From Euphorbia lathyris (lineage: Eukaryota; Streptophyta; Magnoliopsida; Malpighiales; Euphorbiaceae): a DNA stretch of 64,000 nt. The position numbers and the translations under genes are program-made. Of this stretch, positions 22,156-33,907 are shown piece by piece. The stretch lies in NCBI RefSeq assembly GCF_963576675.1, contig NC_088913.1:18798001-18862000 (forward strand), given 5' to 3'. The notes below the pieces were generated by a model that did no database searches, was not told the DNA's origin, and saw only the letters and a program-made list of their open reading frames with translations. Numbering within the stretch: position 1 is the first letter of the stretch; every line of letters begins with the position of its first letter.

Positions 22156-23820
22156 GAATCCGAAAATTATCCTTTTAAACTCATTTTCTCAACTTTTTGG
22201 CATTTGATTCTTGTATATATAAGTATATAATTATGTAATATATTTATGAAAATTATTTTTGGTTCCTATAACTATTAATTATGTATTATATAGCTATTTA
22301 TTTCATGTTGAAATTTAATTCGTTTGGATTTAATTTTATAAAGTAATATATGTGTATATATATATAGTTTTTGGGTTATTTGGGTTATATTAGTTATTAT
22401 TAGGTGAAACCATTTTGGGATAAATAATATTCTCTTATTTTGGAGTTTTGCCCATTACTTTTACATACCTTTAACTAGGATAAAGAAGGTATTATATTTA
22501 GTATTTCCTATTTTCATTATCATACATATACTTAATAATGTAATATGGTATCTTTTATTTTTTTTCTTTAAATCTATAGCTATATCATTATTTTTAGTTA
22601 AAAATGTGTATATATATATATGTATATATTCTTTTTCTTATTCTTTTGACATTTATGGGTATATATTTTAAATGGGTTTTACTTGGTGAATTTTGGTTTA
22701 ATTGGTTCATTATTGTGATTATGTTTAAGTGAGGAATAAATTGAGTGAAAAATGGGAAAATAAACCACAAAAAGAGATTTTAACTTGATTATTTAAACTA
22801 ATGGTTTCTAGAGGTTCCTAATGTGATTAAAAAATTTCTTTCTAATTCTTTATCGTTTTTCAAACGATTTCTCAAATATCATGTTTTAAAACCTTAATTC
22901 GTTCCAACGACGGATTAAGCGAACCTTGTAATTAAAATCGTCTTTTAATTGTAAATAATAGATTTTTGAATCGTCTTCCCAACTAAACGGTTTTTGTACA
23001 AAAATAAATGGACTTGTATGCTTAATCACGTTTTTTTTTGTTAAAATTTCTTGTTCAAACGTTTTCAAATGCTCGAGTCGTTCCAACGGCGATTCGAGTG
23101 GACATCATGTAAATTAACGGGGTTTTGAAACGTACCTAAATCGTTCCAACGGAAATTAAGGTACGAACCGTGTAAATAAAAACTCGTTTTTGGGGAATGA
23201 GATTAGCGTAGAAATAACATATAAATCGAAGCATAAATCACACTGTGAATAAATCAATTCTTTCTTCTATCCCCCTCTCTCCTATACGCTTTAAATTCAT
23301 GCAAAATGGGTGATTCTTTAATAAAATGGCTTTCAATAACATGCTCAAAACGGTTTTCAAAGCGAGAAAGAAAAGGTTTCAAATGAATTTTAAACTTAAA
23401 GAAATATACGATTAGTCCGTTATCGCCTAACACGCTAAGTAGGAGGCCGGTGGTTCATAACCGGGCGATGTCGGGGTGCCTAGTAGCCTTTCTCCGGAAA
23501 GGAGCTAGCCTTCTCGGCTCGTACCTAAGTTTCCCGAACCCTCACCGATCTCCCGCAAGGGATCGGTGTTCATTTTCCCATTCATGGGTGGCGACTCTTC
23601 CATACTCCAGGCTCCGGTCATGCCGAGCAGCTTGATTCCGCGATTGGTTGCTTTCGGCGCCAATCACAGCATCTGTCGTCAACGGTGTCTACCCCCCGGT
23701 CCGCCCGGGCGAGGCCGCGGCACCTTACAAGTGATAATCCCTATTTTTGTCTGTTTGCTTTCAATAACTTCTATTATTGTCTAATTGAATTTAATAACTC
23801 TTTATTCTTGTCAAATTGTA

Positions 23821-25076
23821 TTTTTTTTTTGGTAGAAAAGGAAAAGAAAAACGAACAACAACAAACTACCCAGGAATTAGCCTAGGGAAGCTAACCCCAA
23901 TTCTATCTTCTAAGAGAAGAGGAGAGATGAAACTAGGGGAAACAGGAAGGGTAGTAACGCCTAACGTCCCTTCATGGCCCGCCGCCGCCAAGCGATCAGC
24001 AACACGATTCTGCTCTCTAAAAATGTGTCTGAACTCTACGAACTCAAAGGAGGAGCAAAGCCTTTTAATAGCTTTGATGAGGTTGCGACTGTTAAGACCA
24101 ATAGAATGATTCTCAGAAATCATTTTGATTGCTTCCAAATTATCAGACTCCACAGAGAGCCTCTTAACACCCAGCCTTTTAGCAAGATTGATTCCAGTAA
24201 GAATAGCCCAGAGCTCCGCAGAAAAGGAAGAACCTAACCCTAAATTCTGGGAGAACCCAGAAAGCCAGGCGCCCCCTGCATCTCTAAGCACACCTCCAGT
24301 CGCAATTTTACCGTTACTGAGGCAGGAACCATCAGTATTCAGCTTCACAACCCCCTCTCTTGGCCTGCTCCATCCCACGAGATGGACATCACAACACTGA
24401 GAGGCTCTGGCAAGGGACTCTCCTTTGAAACTATCGATAATAGAGAAAAGTTTTTTCGAGAAGAAATCAGCTAAGTTTGTCATAAAAACAGTTTTATCTC
24501 CAAAAATCTCCTCGTTTCTCCATTTCCAAACTTGGTGACAGATAATAGCAAAGAAAATGTCACCATGCTCCATGTATGGAAGCAACTTTCCTTTAACACC
24601 ATCAGAGAACCAGTCGACCTCAGAATGTGCCATGAAGGAAAAGAAAATATGGTGTGGGAGAATTTTCCTCCAAACCTCTTTACTATTAGAGCAATCTCTA
24701 AGAGCATGGCACAAAGTCTCAACATGGCCTCTGCACTACTGCAAGCTCCAGAATCAGCCAAGTGCCTTCTGTGCCTATCCGAATTAGTAAGAAGCATGTC
24801 CTTAACGTCCAGTCACAGGAAACTCCTAATACGGAAAGGAACTTTAAGGGTCCAAATCGACTTCCACACATCCGAGGGAGGATCAGATCTAAAGAGAGAG
24901 AAAGCTTCAAAGGCCGATTTGCAAGAATAAACTCCATTGTTAGTCAGCGCCCAGCAGTGCCTATCCAAGTCTTCCTCTTGATTACTCACCTTCACTCCCC
25001 GTATTCTAAGGAGAGTCTTAAGGCTAAAGAAAGTATCAAACTTTGACCAGATCCAGTCTATTTCCGAGTCAACCAC
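23821..25076 (-). pseudogene. 5'-truncated LINE: zf-RVT and RNase H domains
   Basis: The element reads on the minus strand. Its poly(A) is the T run at 23821-23831. The segment 25076-24813 encodes the region after RT (DRHCWALTNNGVYSCKSAFE, VWKSIWTLKVPFRIRSFL). After a frameshift, 24714-23866 encodes the zinc-binding remnant (CHALRDCSNSKEVW). RNase H follows, with VVKLNTDGSCL (Asp), FSAELWAILTGI (Glu), LSVESDNLEAI (Asp) and FRHIFREQNRVADRLA (His/Asp). It inserted into repeat R1, which resumes on both sides. An exact TSD is not clear. It is related to, but not the same as, the LINE at 8064-8821. Confidence 0.9.
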
Positions 25077-26301
25077 AATTCAATTATTCTCTAAACTTTT
25101 AAAAGTTTCAAATTATTTATCCATTTAACATCTTCTTTTTTGACACATGGCGACGTTTCTCTCGTTTTCTACATTGAACAAGTTATATTGAGAAATACGA
25201 GGTTATTGAATATAATTGTATAAAAATAAGGAAGAATTTAAAACTTTTGAAAGTTAAAGACGGTTGATGTTTTTAGGTATATACTAATTATGTTTATTTA
25301 TGTATTTATAACGACTTATTAGCTCTTTTCTACTTTGTTTTTCTTTTTTGGAAGACATAAGAAATAGTTGCTTTTCTTCTATGATGGGCATCAAGAACTG
25401 TTGGGTGAATTTTATTATTATTATTATTATATATGTAGTATTTTTTTTATTACAATTATTATGATACCTATTAAGATTTAAAATGTGACTAAATAATAGT
25501 ATGATATTTAGGTTTAAAATAGGTTGAAATTTCTATTTTAAATATTTAAATACAATTTTTTTATTAAAGAATTTTTATTTTTTATTTCGTCTAGAACCCG
25601 TAAAATATGGGAACGGATCTTAATAGATAAGGATTTATCTTGTTAAAGTCACTTGATAGATATACAATGAATTTATTAATGTTAATTAGGGTAGTATTAA
25701 TATTGCAGATATAATATTGTTATACTGGCTGATTTTTACGGATTTATTTTAGTTCTTTCTAATATAATATGATACTTTTGGGCTACAGCTAGCCACGTTC
25801 TAATAGGAAGGGTTAGCAATACATTTGGTAATCCTCACGTGTCTTTGTGAGAAATAATCTCATCATGTTGCGAACCATGTGTAAAGTGTTATATTTATTT
25901 ATGGAGATTAACGCATTTTTAACTATAAACTTCTGCATCACTCATATGTATTTATTAACAAATTTATTTTATAATATATAAAAGATTCACAAAGTTTTTC
26001 TACACTGAACGTCTATTTAACCGAATAAATATTCGAATTTAAAAACCTAAAAGTTTAAAAACTAAAAGTATTTAATGCAAAAATAAAATTATGTAAATAA
26101 TTTTGTTCTTGGTTCAAGGATTGGACTGAGTTGAAAAAACTTTTGATGTGGAATTTTTTTAATAAAATAAGAAAACTCGAAAAGATAATAATAATAAAAA
26201 ATTTCATTTCGAGTTATAAAATTATGATGAAATTAAAAGGAACGCATTTATGTAAAAATAAACTATTAATATTATTAGTAGTATCCATTGGATACTTATA
26301 A
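25077..26301 (+). repeat. SOT1 upstream module, outer part (R1 end and R2)
   Basis: No gene. 25077-25165 is the end of repeat R1. 25860-26000 (AACCATGTGTAAAGTGTTAT, GGAGATTAACGCATTTTTAA, TTAACAAATTTATTTTATAA) is repeat R2, which also occurs at 30110-30178, 31237-31460, 45390-45480, 46250-46300 and, inverted, at 59830-59960 and 60850-61050. The rest is AT-rich. Confidence 0.6.
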
Positions 26302-26852
26302 GGGACAATTACAAAACTAGCACCTTTTAAGGTGTTAGTTATCTTTTCTAACTCATTTTGAAAAACTAACCAAAACTAACACATTTCATTAACTAAATTC
26401 CAACATTGCCCTCATCTCTAACCTTTTATAACGTTGTCTTTCCCCCCATTTTCCTCTTTTTCTCGCGCGCTCGCTCTCTCTCTCTCTAAAGAACAAATCA
26501 ATTTACAGACAACGATCTACAATCAATCCAACCCACAGTTTGTGCTTCAAGATTTTATACACAATCATGTAAGTGAAAAAGTAAGATTGGAAGAAATTGA
26601 AAGGAAATTGGAATTGGTACTATTCACAACATTCAATTTTCTAAGTGTATATAATTTTGGAGTACGTTGAGTTCTTATTTTTCGTTGACTTCATTATTGA
26701 GGTAAAAGAATTGGATCCAATGCTAATTATTATTAAGTGTTTTTGTAGACTAACACTCGCAAAAAGATGGAGAAATCGTGGGTAATAAAGAAAGTAAAAA
26801 TTAATGTGAGGAACGCAATAAAAATTAATATTAATATTACATATATATATAT
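26302..26852 (+). other. Possible Mutator-like left end and leader
   Basis: GGGACAATTACAAAACTAGCACC at 26302 resembles the terminus of the Mutator-like element at 46527. A CT-rich leader-like stretch (26420-26490) follows, with a GT donor-like site near 26570, as in gene-carrying MULEs. I found no matching right end, so the boundary is unsupported. Confidence 0.3.
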
Positions 26853-28996
26853 GGGTAAGATTCAGTGTGACAAAGGGTTTAGGTGTGACAAGGAGCTTAT
26901 TGTGTGACATAACAAAACTACGTAGTTTTGATGATAATTGAAAAGGACAAGGTGACAAATTTGTAAATAAAAGAAAAGAGAGGATAGAGAAATTTTTTCT
27001 TTCTTTAAAATACATTTTCCCGACCTTTCTAACCTCGTTTTTCGAAAATTTTTATACTATTAGACTCGTCTAAATTAGACGGTCATTTTGAGATCCCTGA
27101 AGGTCAGGTAAAAAAAAATCTGGTGAGCGAAATCCAGGTGGGCGTTTTCCAGCAAGAAAAAAGGTGCCCAGAAAATTCTAAAAACATTCCAGAAAATGTA
27201 AAATATTATTCTGAGAAACTTTAATTCTTAGGTCGAAATAAGATTTCTTACAGTTTAGTCTCAATAAAACTTTATCTATTTTACATGCTTTAACAATTTG
27301 TTAGGTCAAAACCGTAAGAAATCTCGCTTTGAGCCAATAATTAAAGTTTCTTAAAATAATATTTTGAACACATTTTTTATCCGACTTACATTGTTCCGAC
27401 AGTGTACGAAATTGTTCCAAACCAGTGTATCATTCGTTCCAACATAATACTTATATTGTTCCAACAGCATAAATCAGCGTACCAGTTTTTCCAAAAAAAA
27501 TAGTTATATTATTCCAGTGTAATATTTATATTGTTCCAACATAATAAATCAGTTTACCAAAAATTCCGGTGAGCGGAATCCGGTTGACGTTTTCTGGTGA
27601 GAAAACAAGTGTCCAGAAAATTCTCAAAAAATTCCCAAAAATGTAAAATATTATTCTGAGAAACTTTAATTCTTGGGTTGAAGTGGGATTTCTTACAGTT
27701 TAGTCTCAATAAAACGTTTTCCTTAATTTTATCTATTTTACATGCTTCAACAATTTGTTGGGTCAAAACCGTAAGGAATCTTGCTTTGAGCCAAGAATTA
27801 AAGTTTCTTAAAATTATGTTTTGGAATTTTTTGATAATTTTCTAAACATATTTCTTATCCTACTTACATTGTTCCGACAGTGTATGAGATTGTTCTAAAT
27901 CAGTGTACCATTTGTTCCAACATAATACTTATATTGTTCCAATAGAATAAATCAACGTACCAATTTTTTCAATAAAATAGTTATATTATTCCAGTATAAT
28001 ACTTATATTGTTCCAACATTATAAATCAGTTTACCAATTGTTCCAAATCAATGTTATTATATATCGTCTTCAATTTCATTTTTTATTTTTAAATATTTAA
28101 TATAGTATCTTCAAATTTATATTAGTTATATTATTTAGAAAATGTATTATTCTAACAGAATAAATCTGTGTACCAATTGTGCCAACAGAATAGTTATATT
28201 GTTCCAACAGAATACTTATATTGTTCCAACAGAATTGTTATATTGTTCCAACAAAATATTCCAACACATAGTGCTGAAAGGTAGAACCAAAATTGCCCAG
28301 AAAATTATCAAAAAAATTGAAAATATGTAAAACATAATTTTAAAAAACTTTAATTCTTGGCTCAAAATGAGATTCCTTACGGTTTTGATCCAATAAATTG
28401 TTGAAGCATGTAAAATGGATAAAATTAAGAAAATTTTTTATTAGTACTAAACCGTAAGAAATCCTACTTCGACTCAAGAATTAAACTTTCTTCGAATAAT
28501 GTTCTACATTTTCTGGAATTTTTTGAGAATTTTCTGGGCACTTTGGAGTTTCTCACCGAAAAACGTCCACCTAATCGTCAGATTCCGTTGATTTGGGACT
28601 AAACCGTAAGGAATCTCACTTTGAGTCAAGAATTAAGTTTCTCAGAATGATGTTTTACATTTTCTAGAATTTTTTGAAAATTTTGTGGACATTTTTTTCT
28701 CACAGAAAAACAGATCGCCAGATTTCGTTCACCGGAAATTTTTTTACCTGAGCTTCTGGGATCTTAAAATGACCGTCTAATTAAGATGAGTCCAACGATA
28801 TAAATTTGCTTGAAAAATGAGGTTGGAAAAGTCGGAAAAATGCATTTTAAATAAAAAAATAAAACAATTTTCTTTTTCCTTTTATTTACAAATTTGACAC
28901 ATTCCCTCTCCTTAATTATAAAATTGGTCTTTGTCACACAATAAGGCTTGTCACACCATAAAAAATATGTCACACTTGATCTCTTTTCTCTTTCTC
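26853..28996. mobile_element. Long-TIR DNA element, about 2.1 kb
   Basis: The left end (26853 on) has AGTGTGAC, GGTGTGACAAGG and TTATTGTGTGAC, then ACAAATTTGTAAATAAAAG and GACGGTCATTTTGAGATCCC. These match the reverse complement of about 28720-28980, giving TIRs of roughly 270 bp. The flanks are TA repeats on both sides, so any 9-bp TSD is hidden in (TA)n; a Mutator-like MITE is likely. The interior is built from repeated pieces. A roughly 50-bp block (AAACCGTAAGAAATC...AATTAAAGTTTCTT) occurs about seven times in both orientations, and the word ATTGTTCCAACA occurs many times between 27385 and 28265. There is no coding sequence. Confidence 0.68.
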
Positions 28997-30178
28997 TATA
29001 TATATGATAAATTAACTAATACAATTTTAATATTTATAGTAACGTGTCATTAATTTACGTCAACAACGTTTGGGGGAGCAAAAGGAGAATGTAGAGGTGT
29101 TGAATGAGAGCCAAATTTTCATAGAGGCTGCAAAAGAAAACACAAGAGATCGGATCTGTGGAATCTAAATTGTGGTTTATTTATATGGCAGTAACAATAA
29201 CTACTTCTGCTCTTTCATCATCTAATACCTATGTTGTTCAATTAGAGCAAGTAGGAAATTTGAATCAAGTAGTTGGTACCATGCATGGAGAAATGACGCA
29301 CATGTGCCAATAGGTAACTCGGGACGATAAGCGACTTAGAGAATTGATTCGAGAGATGTATCCAATCTTACTCTAAATCATGGTGGACAGAGTTCTGAGA
29401 GGCCACCAGATTTGCAATCTTAGTAACTTGTCATTTCTTTATTTTTTTTTTTGCCAGTTGGTTATCTTTTGGATATCTTAGGAATAGTTGATCATACATA
29501 GCTAGTTTACTTTCAAAACACTACCCAAATACGAAAGCTTGCAACTAATTAAAACATTATGTGATTGTACTTTATATTTAGATAGTTATTTTGTTTCTAT
29601 TTATATATCAAGATTGTCTTATATTAAATTATATTAGTAATTTTATCGTCCATAATATTATTATTATGTATTAATTTCTTTATTTATAATATATATATAT
29701 ATATATTGTCTACCAATAACATGAAATTCATAGATATACCAACAATTTACTAAAGACACATGATAACAAGAATATACTAATGACATGATATTCATACATA
29801 CCAAAGATTTACCAACGACACACAGAATAAATAACATGAATACTAATGCTTTACCTACGACATATATCTGCGGCGATTTATGGACACAACAATACATACC
29901 AACAACATTCAATTTATTCACGCATTAGTGATGACATTATTAAAACTATTTTTGGTGTCATTATATTTCACATCAAAATTGGTGTGAAATGCCAACCATA
30001 TAACAACGACATATAGTGTACCAACACTTAGCAATGAAAATTGTCCCGACTATTAGGAAGGACTACTTATCTAATCAAGTGGTCACCGAGGGTTTACCAA
30101 ATTTCTTTTTTAATTATGAACTTCATGGCTCATAAGTATATATTAACGAATTCATTTTATATATAATATATAAAAGAT
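28997..30178. other. Unassigned AT-rich stretch with (AC)CAACGACA-type repeats
   Basis: No gene is supported. 29690-30030 has a TA run and recurring ACCAACAA / ACCAACGACA / ATACCAA words, like the subterminal region of a DNA transposon, but no termini were found. 29040-29400 has short open stretches (such as RDDKRLRELIREMYPIL) without a recognised domain. 30110-30178 is a piece of repeat R2. Confidence 0.4.
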
Positions 30179-31246
30179 ATCAATATATTAGCGATATTTT
30201 AGCAATTCTTTGTACTCATCCTAGGTTTTCGGTGAGTTTTGTTTCAAGGTTAGCGAACGGTGCAGCCCATATTATGGCACGAAATGTCCGGTCCTATGCT
30301 AATTCTTTTATTCATTTGAAACTAACTAGCTAAAGGGAGTGTCAAGAAAAGAGATCGACTAAGCCTGACTAAGCCACAAAAAAAAAAGAAGAATTGACAA
30401 GTATACGTATTTGGTGATCAGTTACTCGACCTACCGGAATTGGTTCCATAGAAAGAAGGTGCTCAGTCAGCTACGCGTACTCGACCTCAGCTAAAGGAAG
30501 CAGCTGCTCGACAGTTTCGCTCAACTAATAGCGATAGGGAGCGGTTAGTTCAAGGGACTCATAGATTAGATAGGACAGGAGTGAAACTTCTTTTAGAGGG
30601 TTAAGGAAATTCCACTCGTTGTTGAGTACCCAGACGGAAGAAGATCTACTTAACTAGAATAGGAAGAGAAGCACGGGTAAATAAGCTCTAAATAAGGCCT
30701 AAAGCCGGGCAAAGAAAATAGATGGCTTAAGCCAGGAAAGCTGCAAGCGTGGGGATCAGGAGCCGGGTGCTAAAAGCCGATTAGCAAAAGCAGATTACCC
30801 AGATCAAAAGCATAATAGGCAGGCTGAGAAGTCACTTACAGAAGCACGGGTAAATGAAAGAAGGCCTAAAGCCGGGCTAAGAAAGCAGAAAGCAAGGTGA
30901 AAAGGTTCCGAATGGCGGGCTAAAGGTTCAGAATGGAGGCCAAAAGGGCGAAGGAAATAGGATAGTAGAGAAGCCAAGAGCTGGCAATAGGAATAGTAAG
31001 CTAGCAACCCATTACCTAGAACGATGTAATTCAAGAGATTAGCAGCTTATTGAGCTAATAGCTCTTGCCGAGTGTAATGGGAATAAAGCTGAGTTCTGAG
31101 ATGACTTTCCTGTAGTAGTTATGGTTTACAAACTGAGGTGAACTATGCATGAACCGAGGGCTATGGGCTGAGTTAGCGGAGAATGGCTGGCTGAGCTAAT
31201 AAAGTTATTATTTCCACAAAAAAAAAAAAAAAAAAAATCAATATAT
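30179..31246 (+). mobile_element. Poly(A) retroposon (LINE 3' end with unusual long tail region)
   Basis: The body (30189-31236) ends in about 20 A residues (31218-31237) and lies between 10-bp direct repeats ATCAATATAT at 30179-30188 and 31237-31246, the hallmark of target-primed retroposition. Its 5' end encodes a LINE RNase H C-terminus (SRLANGAAHIMARNVRSYAN) ending near 30333. The following 880 bp have no domain and are richer in G and purines than the surroundings (AAGCCGGGC, GAAGCACGGGTAAAT repeated at 30669 and 30842). That style resembles plant mitochondrial intergenic sequence, but the TSD and poly(A) show that the whole piece arrived as one retroposed RNA. Confidence 0.75.
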
Positions 31247-31499
31247 AATTATAAACTTCGGCATGACTCTTAAGTATTTATTAACAAATTCATTTTATAA
31301 TATATAACAGATCTCAATTTATAATTATAAACGTCTGCATGATTCATAAGTAATTATAAACTTCTGCATGACTGATAAGTATAATATATAAAAAGGTCTA
31401 AATATATAATTTGTAACGAAAAAAAAAATCTCAATTTTGAAAGTAATCTTCTGGAGTATCCAATATATATTAATTGTTATCAATTTATATTAATTCTTT

Positions 31500-31609
31500 T
31501 TATAAAAGAAACCCACTGCTCAGATTTCAGTTGTGCAGTATATATAGTGCCTTCTCTTGTGCAGCATAGTCCCTTAAAAAACACTAATTCACTTTGTTTT
31601 TCTCATCAT
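31500..31609 (+). promoter_or_regulatory. SOT1 core promoter and 5' UTR
   Basis: TATAAAAG at 31501-31508 is a plausible TATA box. The leader CTTCTCTTGTGCAGCATAGTCC is closely matched by the SOT2 leader (minus strand, about 58737-58716), and ACTAATTCACTTT is matched too. The two genes therefore kept a common promoter-proximal region. Confidence 0.65.
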
Positions 31610-32581
31610 ATGGTGATGGAACCTTGTTCAACAGATCTCAGCAATGGAGATGAAATCAACATCTCAAACCTTCCTCAACAACCAAGCTGGAAACATTCTG
31701 TAAATTTATACAAATACCAACAATTTTGGTTCTACGATTTCCCTCTAAAAGGAATCATTCAGTTTCAGCAAAACTTCATACCTCAACCCACTGATATTTT
31801 CCTGGCCACCACTCCTAAATCCGGCACAACTTGGCTCAAGGCCTTGGCTTTCGCCATTAAGACAAGAACCCAGTTTATTAATAACGACTCTGATCATGAT
31901 TCCCCTTTACTCTCTACACTGCCACATGATATCTTGCCTTTTATAGAATTCGTTTATGCTTATGGAAAAAATAGAGACCCCCAAAATCCATTACTTGCCA
32001 CTCATGTTCCTTTTCATTCCTTGCCCAAATCGATTCTGAATTCCAATTCGAAAATCATTTATATGTGCAGGGATCCAAAGGATGTTCTTGTCTCGCAGTA
32101 TATTTTCACATCTAAGCATGGTGATGCAGAGATCATAGCATTCGAGGAGGTGTATGAGAAATTCTGTGATGGGGTTTCAAATTACGGACCCTTTTGGGAT
32201 CATGTTTTAGGATATTGGAAGGCAAGCTTGGAATTTCCTGACAGAGTATTGTTTATGAAATATGAAGATCTCAAGAAGGATAATTGCTTCTATGTGAAGA
32301 AAATGGCTGATTTTATGGGATGTGGTTTTACAGTTGATGAAGAGAAACAAGGAATTGTGGAAAAAGTTATTGAATTGTGCAGTTTTGAGCATTTGAGCAA
32401 GTTAGATGTGAATAAAAGTGCAGAAAACAGAGGAGATGGTATCCTCACACGTGGAAATGAATCGTATTTCAGGAAAGGTAAAGTTGGAGACTGGGCAAAT
32501 TATTTAAGGCCTGAAATGGCACAAAGGATTGACCAAATCACTTGCCAGAAGTTCAGCGGCACTGGTCTCTCTTTCCTATAA
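31610..32581 (+). CDS. Cytosolic sulfotransferase (SOT1)
   Basis: This intronless plant sulfotransferase has 323 aa from the first ATG, a normal family length. The family transfers sulfate from PAPS to a hydroxyl of a small acceptor (flavonoid, steroid, hormone or glucosinolate precursor) in the cytosol; the acceptor here is unknown. Numbering from the second ATG (31616): 5'-phosphosulfate loop TPKSGTTWLK 66-75; catalytic His130 in ATHVPF; 3'-phosphate site CRDPKDVLVS 151-160 with Arg152 and Ser160; WKASLEFPDRVLFMKYED 201-218; RKGKVGDW 286-293. All key residues are present. The ATG at 31616 has G at -3 and +4 and aligns with the SOT2 start, so it may be the true start. A GTG-started extension to 31547 is not credible. 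No signal peptide is visible. Confidence 0.95.
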   Translation: MVMEPCSTDLSNGDEINISNLPQQPSWKHSVNLYKYQQFWFYDFPLKGIIQFQQNFIPQPTDIFLATTPKSGTTWLKALAFAIKTRTQFINNDSDHDSPLLSTLPHDILPFIEFVYAYGKNRDPQNPLLATHVPFHSLPKSILNSNSKIIYMCRDPKDVLVSQYIFTSKHGDAEIIAFEEVYEKFCDGVSNYGPFWDHVLGYWKASLEFPDRVLFMKYEDLKKDNCFYVKKMADFMGCGFTVDEEKQGIVEKVIELCSFEHLSKLDVNKSAENRGDGILTRGNESYFRKGKVGDWANYLRPEMAQRIDQITCQKFSGTGLSFL

Positions 32582-32837
32582 CGATTGGATTCCGAAGGAA
32601 GGTCTAGAAACCGCTTGAATAAAGAGTATTTGCAAGGTGTGCTAGAAAGAATAACACTTGGATCATAGGGGATAGTAGTAGACCACCCAGTTGCATTTCC
32701 AAGTTTGAATTCTGTGAGTTAGAACTGTAATTTACAATAATTCTATGGTTTTTATTTGATTCTAATAAATATGGTTGGTACTTATTCGCACTTCTAGTCA
32801 AATTTGCCAATTCGTTCTCTTGCACATAAGCGATCTC

Positions 32838-32930
32838 CCTTACAAAATTGAAAACAATGCATTCTTAAGGGAAGGTAAAATTGGTGAATTGTTGAAATGG
32901 CAGAAAAGTTTGGTGGGAAAATTTAAGGTA
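32838..32930 (+). pseudogene. Sulfotransferase C-terminal relic
   Basis: One frame reads LPYKIENNAFLREGKIGELL. This lines up with the C-terminal PAPS-binding region of SOT2 (IKIENNLFFRKGEIGDWKNY) and is closer to SOT2 than to SOT1 (GNESYFRKGKVGDW). The key Gly-Asp-Trp has decayed and nothing upstream of it is recognisable. It is a remnant of another SOT copy 260 bp after SOT1. Confidence 0.7.
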
Positions 32931-33581
32931 CATGTACACATTTATAACAATATATTCTTAATTGCTTTGTGAGAAAATTTTAGGCTACTCTCGAGTAATA
33001 CTTTCGACCAATGAATGCATATATAGTTTTTTTTTTTCACCAACATGTAACCGGTTTGGTGAACTGTTGAACTTTTGGATTATATTTTTGAAACGTCCAA
33101 GTTTATTTATTCCTCAGAATTGGCATTTTCTCTGTTTTAAGTCTTGGTTTGGGTTATATTTTTGGTGTGTTTTCTGTACATGGAGATAAATTCAATATAA
33201 GTTTGTTATTATCCGAAATTCCTACCATATTCTTGAAATAATATAATTGTCATTTTCGGTTATATTTTTAATTTTTTTTTTTAGCAGATGTATGAAACAG
33301 CAAACACCAAGGAAAGAAACACGTATATCATAAAAACACAACATTACGTTTAAAAAGCCCTTTCAAAGGCAATCCATTTTGTATTGCAAGACATAAGAAT
33401 AAATTAGCTTTAGAACTCAGGTGTACTAATGAGATACCTTCCAATTCTTTTCCAGACTAGGACCCTTGATTCACTAGAGGGATTAAAAAATTACAATTCA
33501 GACATATTACTAACCGTCTAAATCGTGTCTCTGTCATTTAGAAGCCGAGAGTTGTCCACAAAAAAAGTTAGGGAACACACC

Positions 33582-33660
33582 TCATATTGACTACTGGATT
33601 TGCCTATGGCACACTATAGATCATATTGACTACTGGATTTGCCTATGGCACACTATAGAT
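33582..33660 (+). repeat. 39-bp tandem duplication
   Basis: TCATATTGACTACTGGATTT...CACTATAGA occurs twice, head to tail, essentially identical, with a 39-bp period. The identity implies a recent event. Confidence 0.9.
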
Positions 33661-33907
33661 AAAATGCGACATCACATTTAAGGTACATATACACATCTAT
33701 TACAATCTATTCTGAATTGCTTTGTGCTTTCATATAAACTCTATTAGCTTAAATATTAAAGTGGTACACCCACCTTGATCTTTTTGTATCGTACTTAAGA
33801 GGAATTTCAACAATAATAGCATTCGGGTTTAATCGTATGAGTTATATTGAGGAATGTTCTTATGTCTAGTGGCCAAGTGAGAAAAAAGAAAAATACTCGG
33901 GTAGTCA

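Larger units (their letters stand above)
20830..23734 (+). mobile_element. Solo LTR of a gypsy-type element, 2,895 bp, TSD AGTGA
   Basis: The LTR spans 20835 (TGTAGACACCGAG) to 23729 (GGCACCTTACA), with TG...CA ends, and lies between AGTGA repeats at 20830-20834 and 23730-23734. It sits one base outside the right end of CACTA element 2. Inside are a GC-rich U3 with a palindrome array (21179-21430), a TATAAAAGG box at 21448-21456 within a 9-bp inverted repeat, long AT-rich sequence, and a GC-rich end (23450-23729). No internal domain remains, so the element was lost by recombination. Gypsy is inferred from LTR size and style only. Confidence 0.9.

Noticed and set aside
30340..31215. Plain nuclear insertion of mitochondrial DNA (NUMT)
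   Set aside because: The piece shares one TSD and one poly(A) tail with a LINE end, so direct DNA insertion does not fit. Mitochondrial origin of the sequence itself stays open.
31547..31609. N-terminal extension of SOT1 from a GTG codon
   Set aside because: Plant nuclear genes start at ATG. This stretch is homologous to the SOT2 5' UTR, which is not coding.
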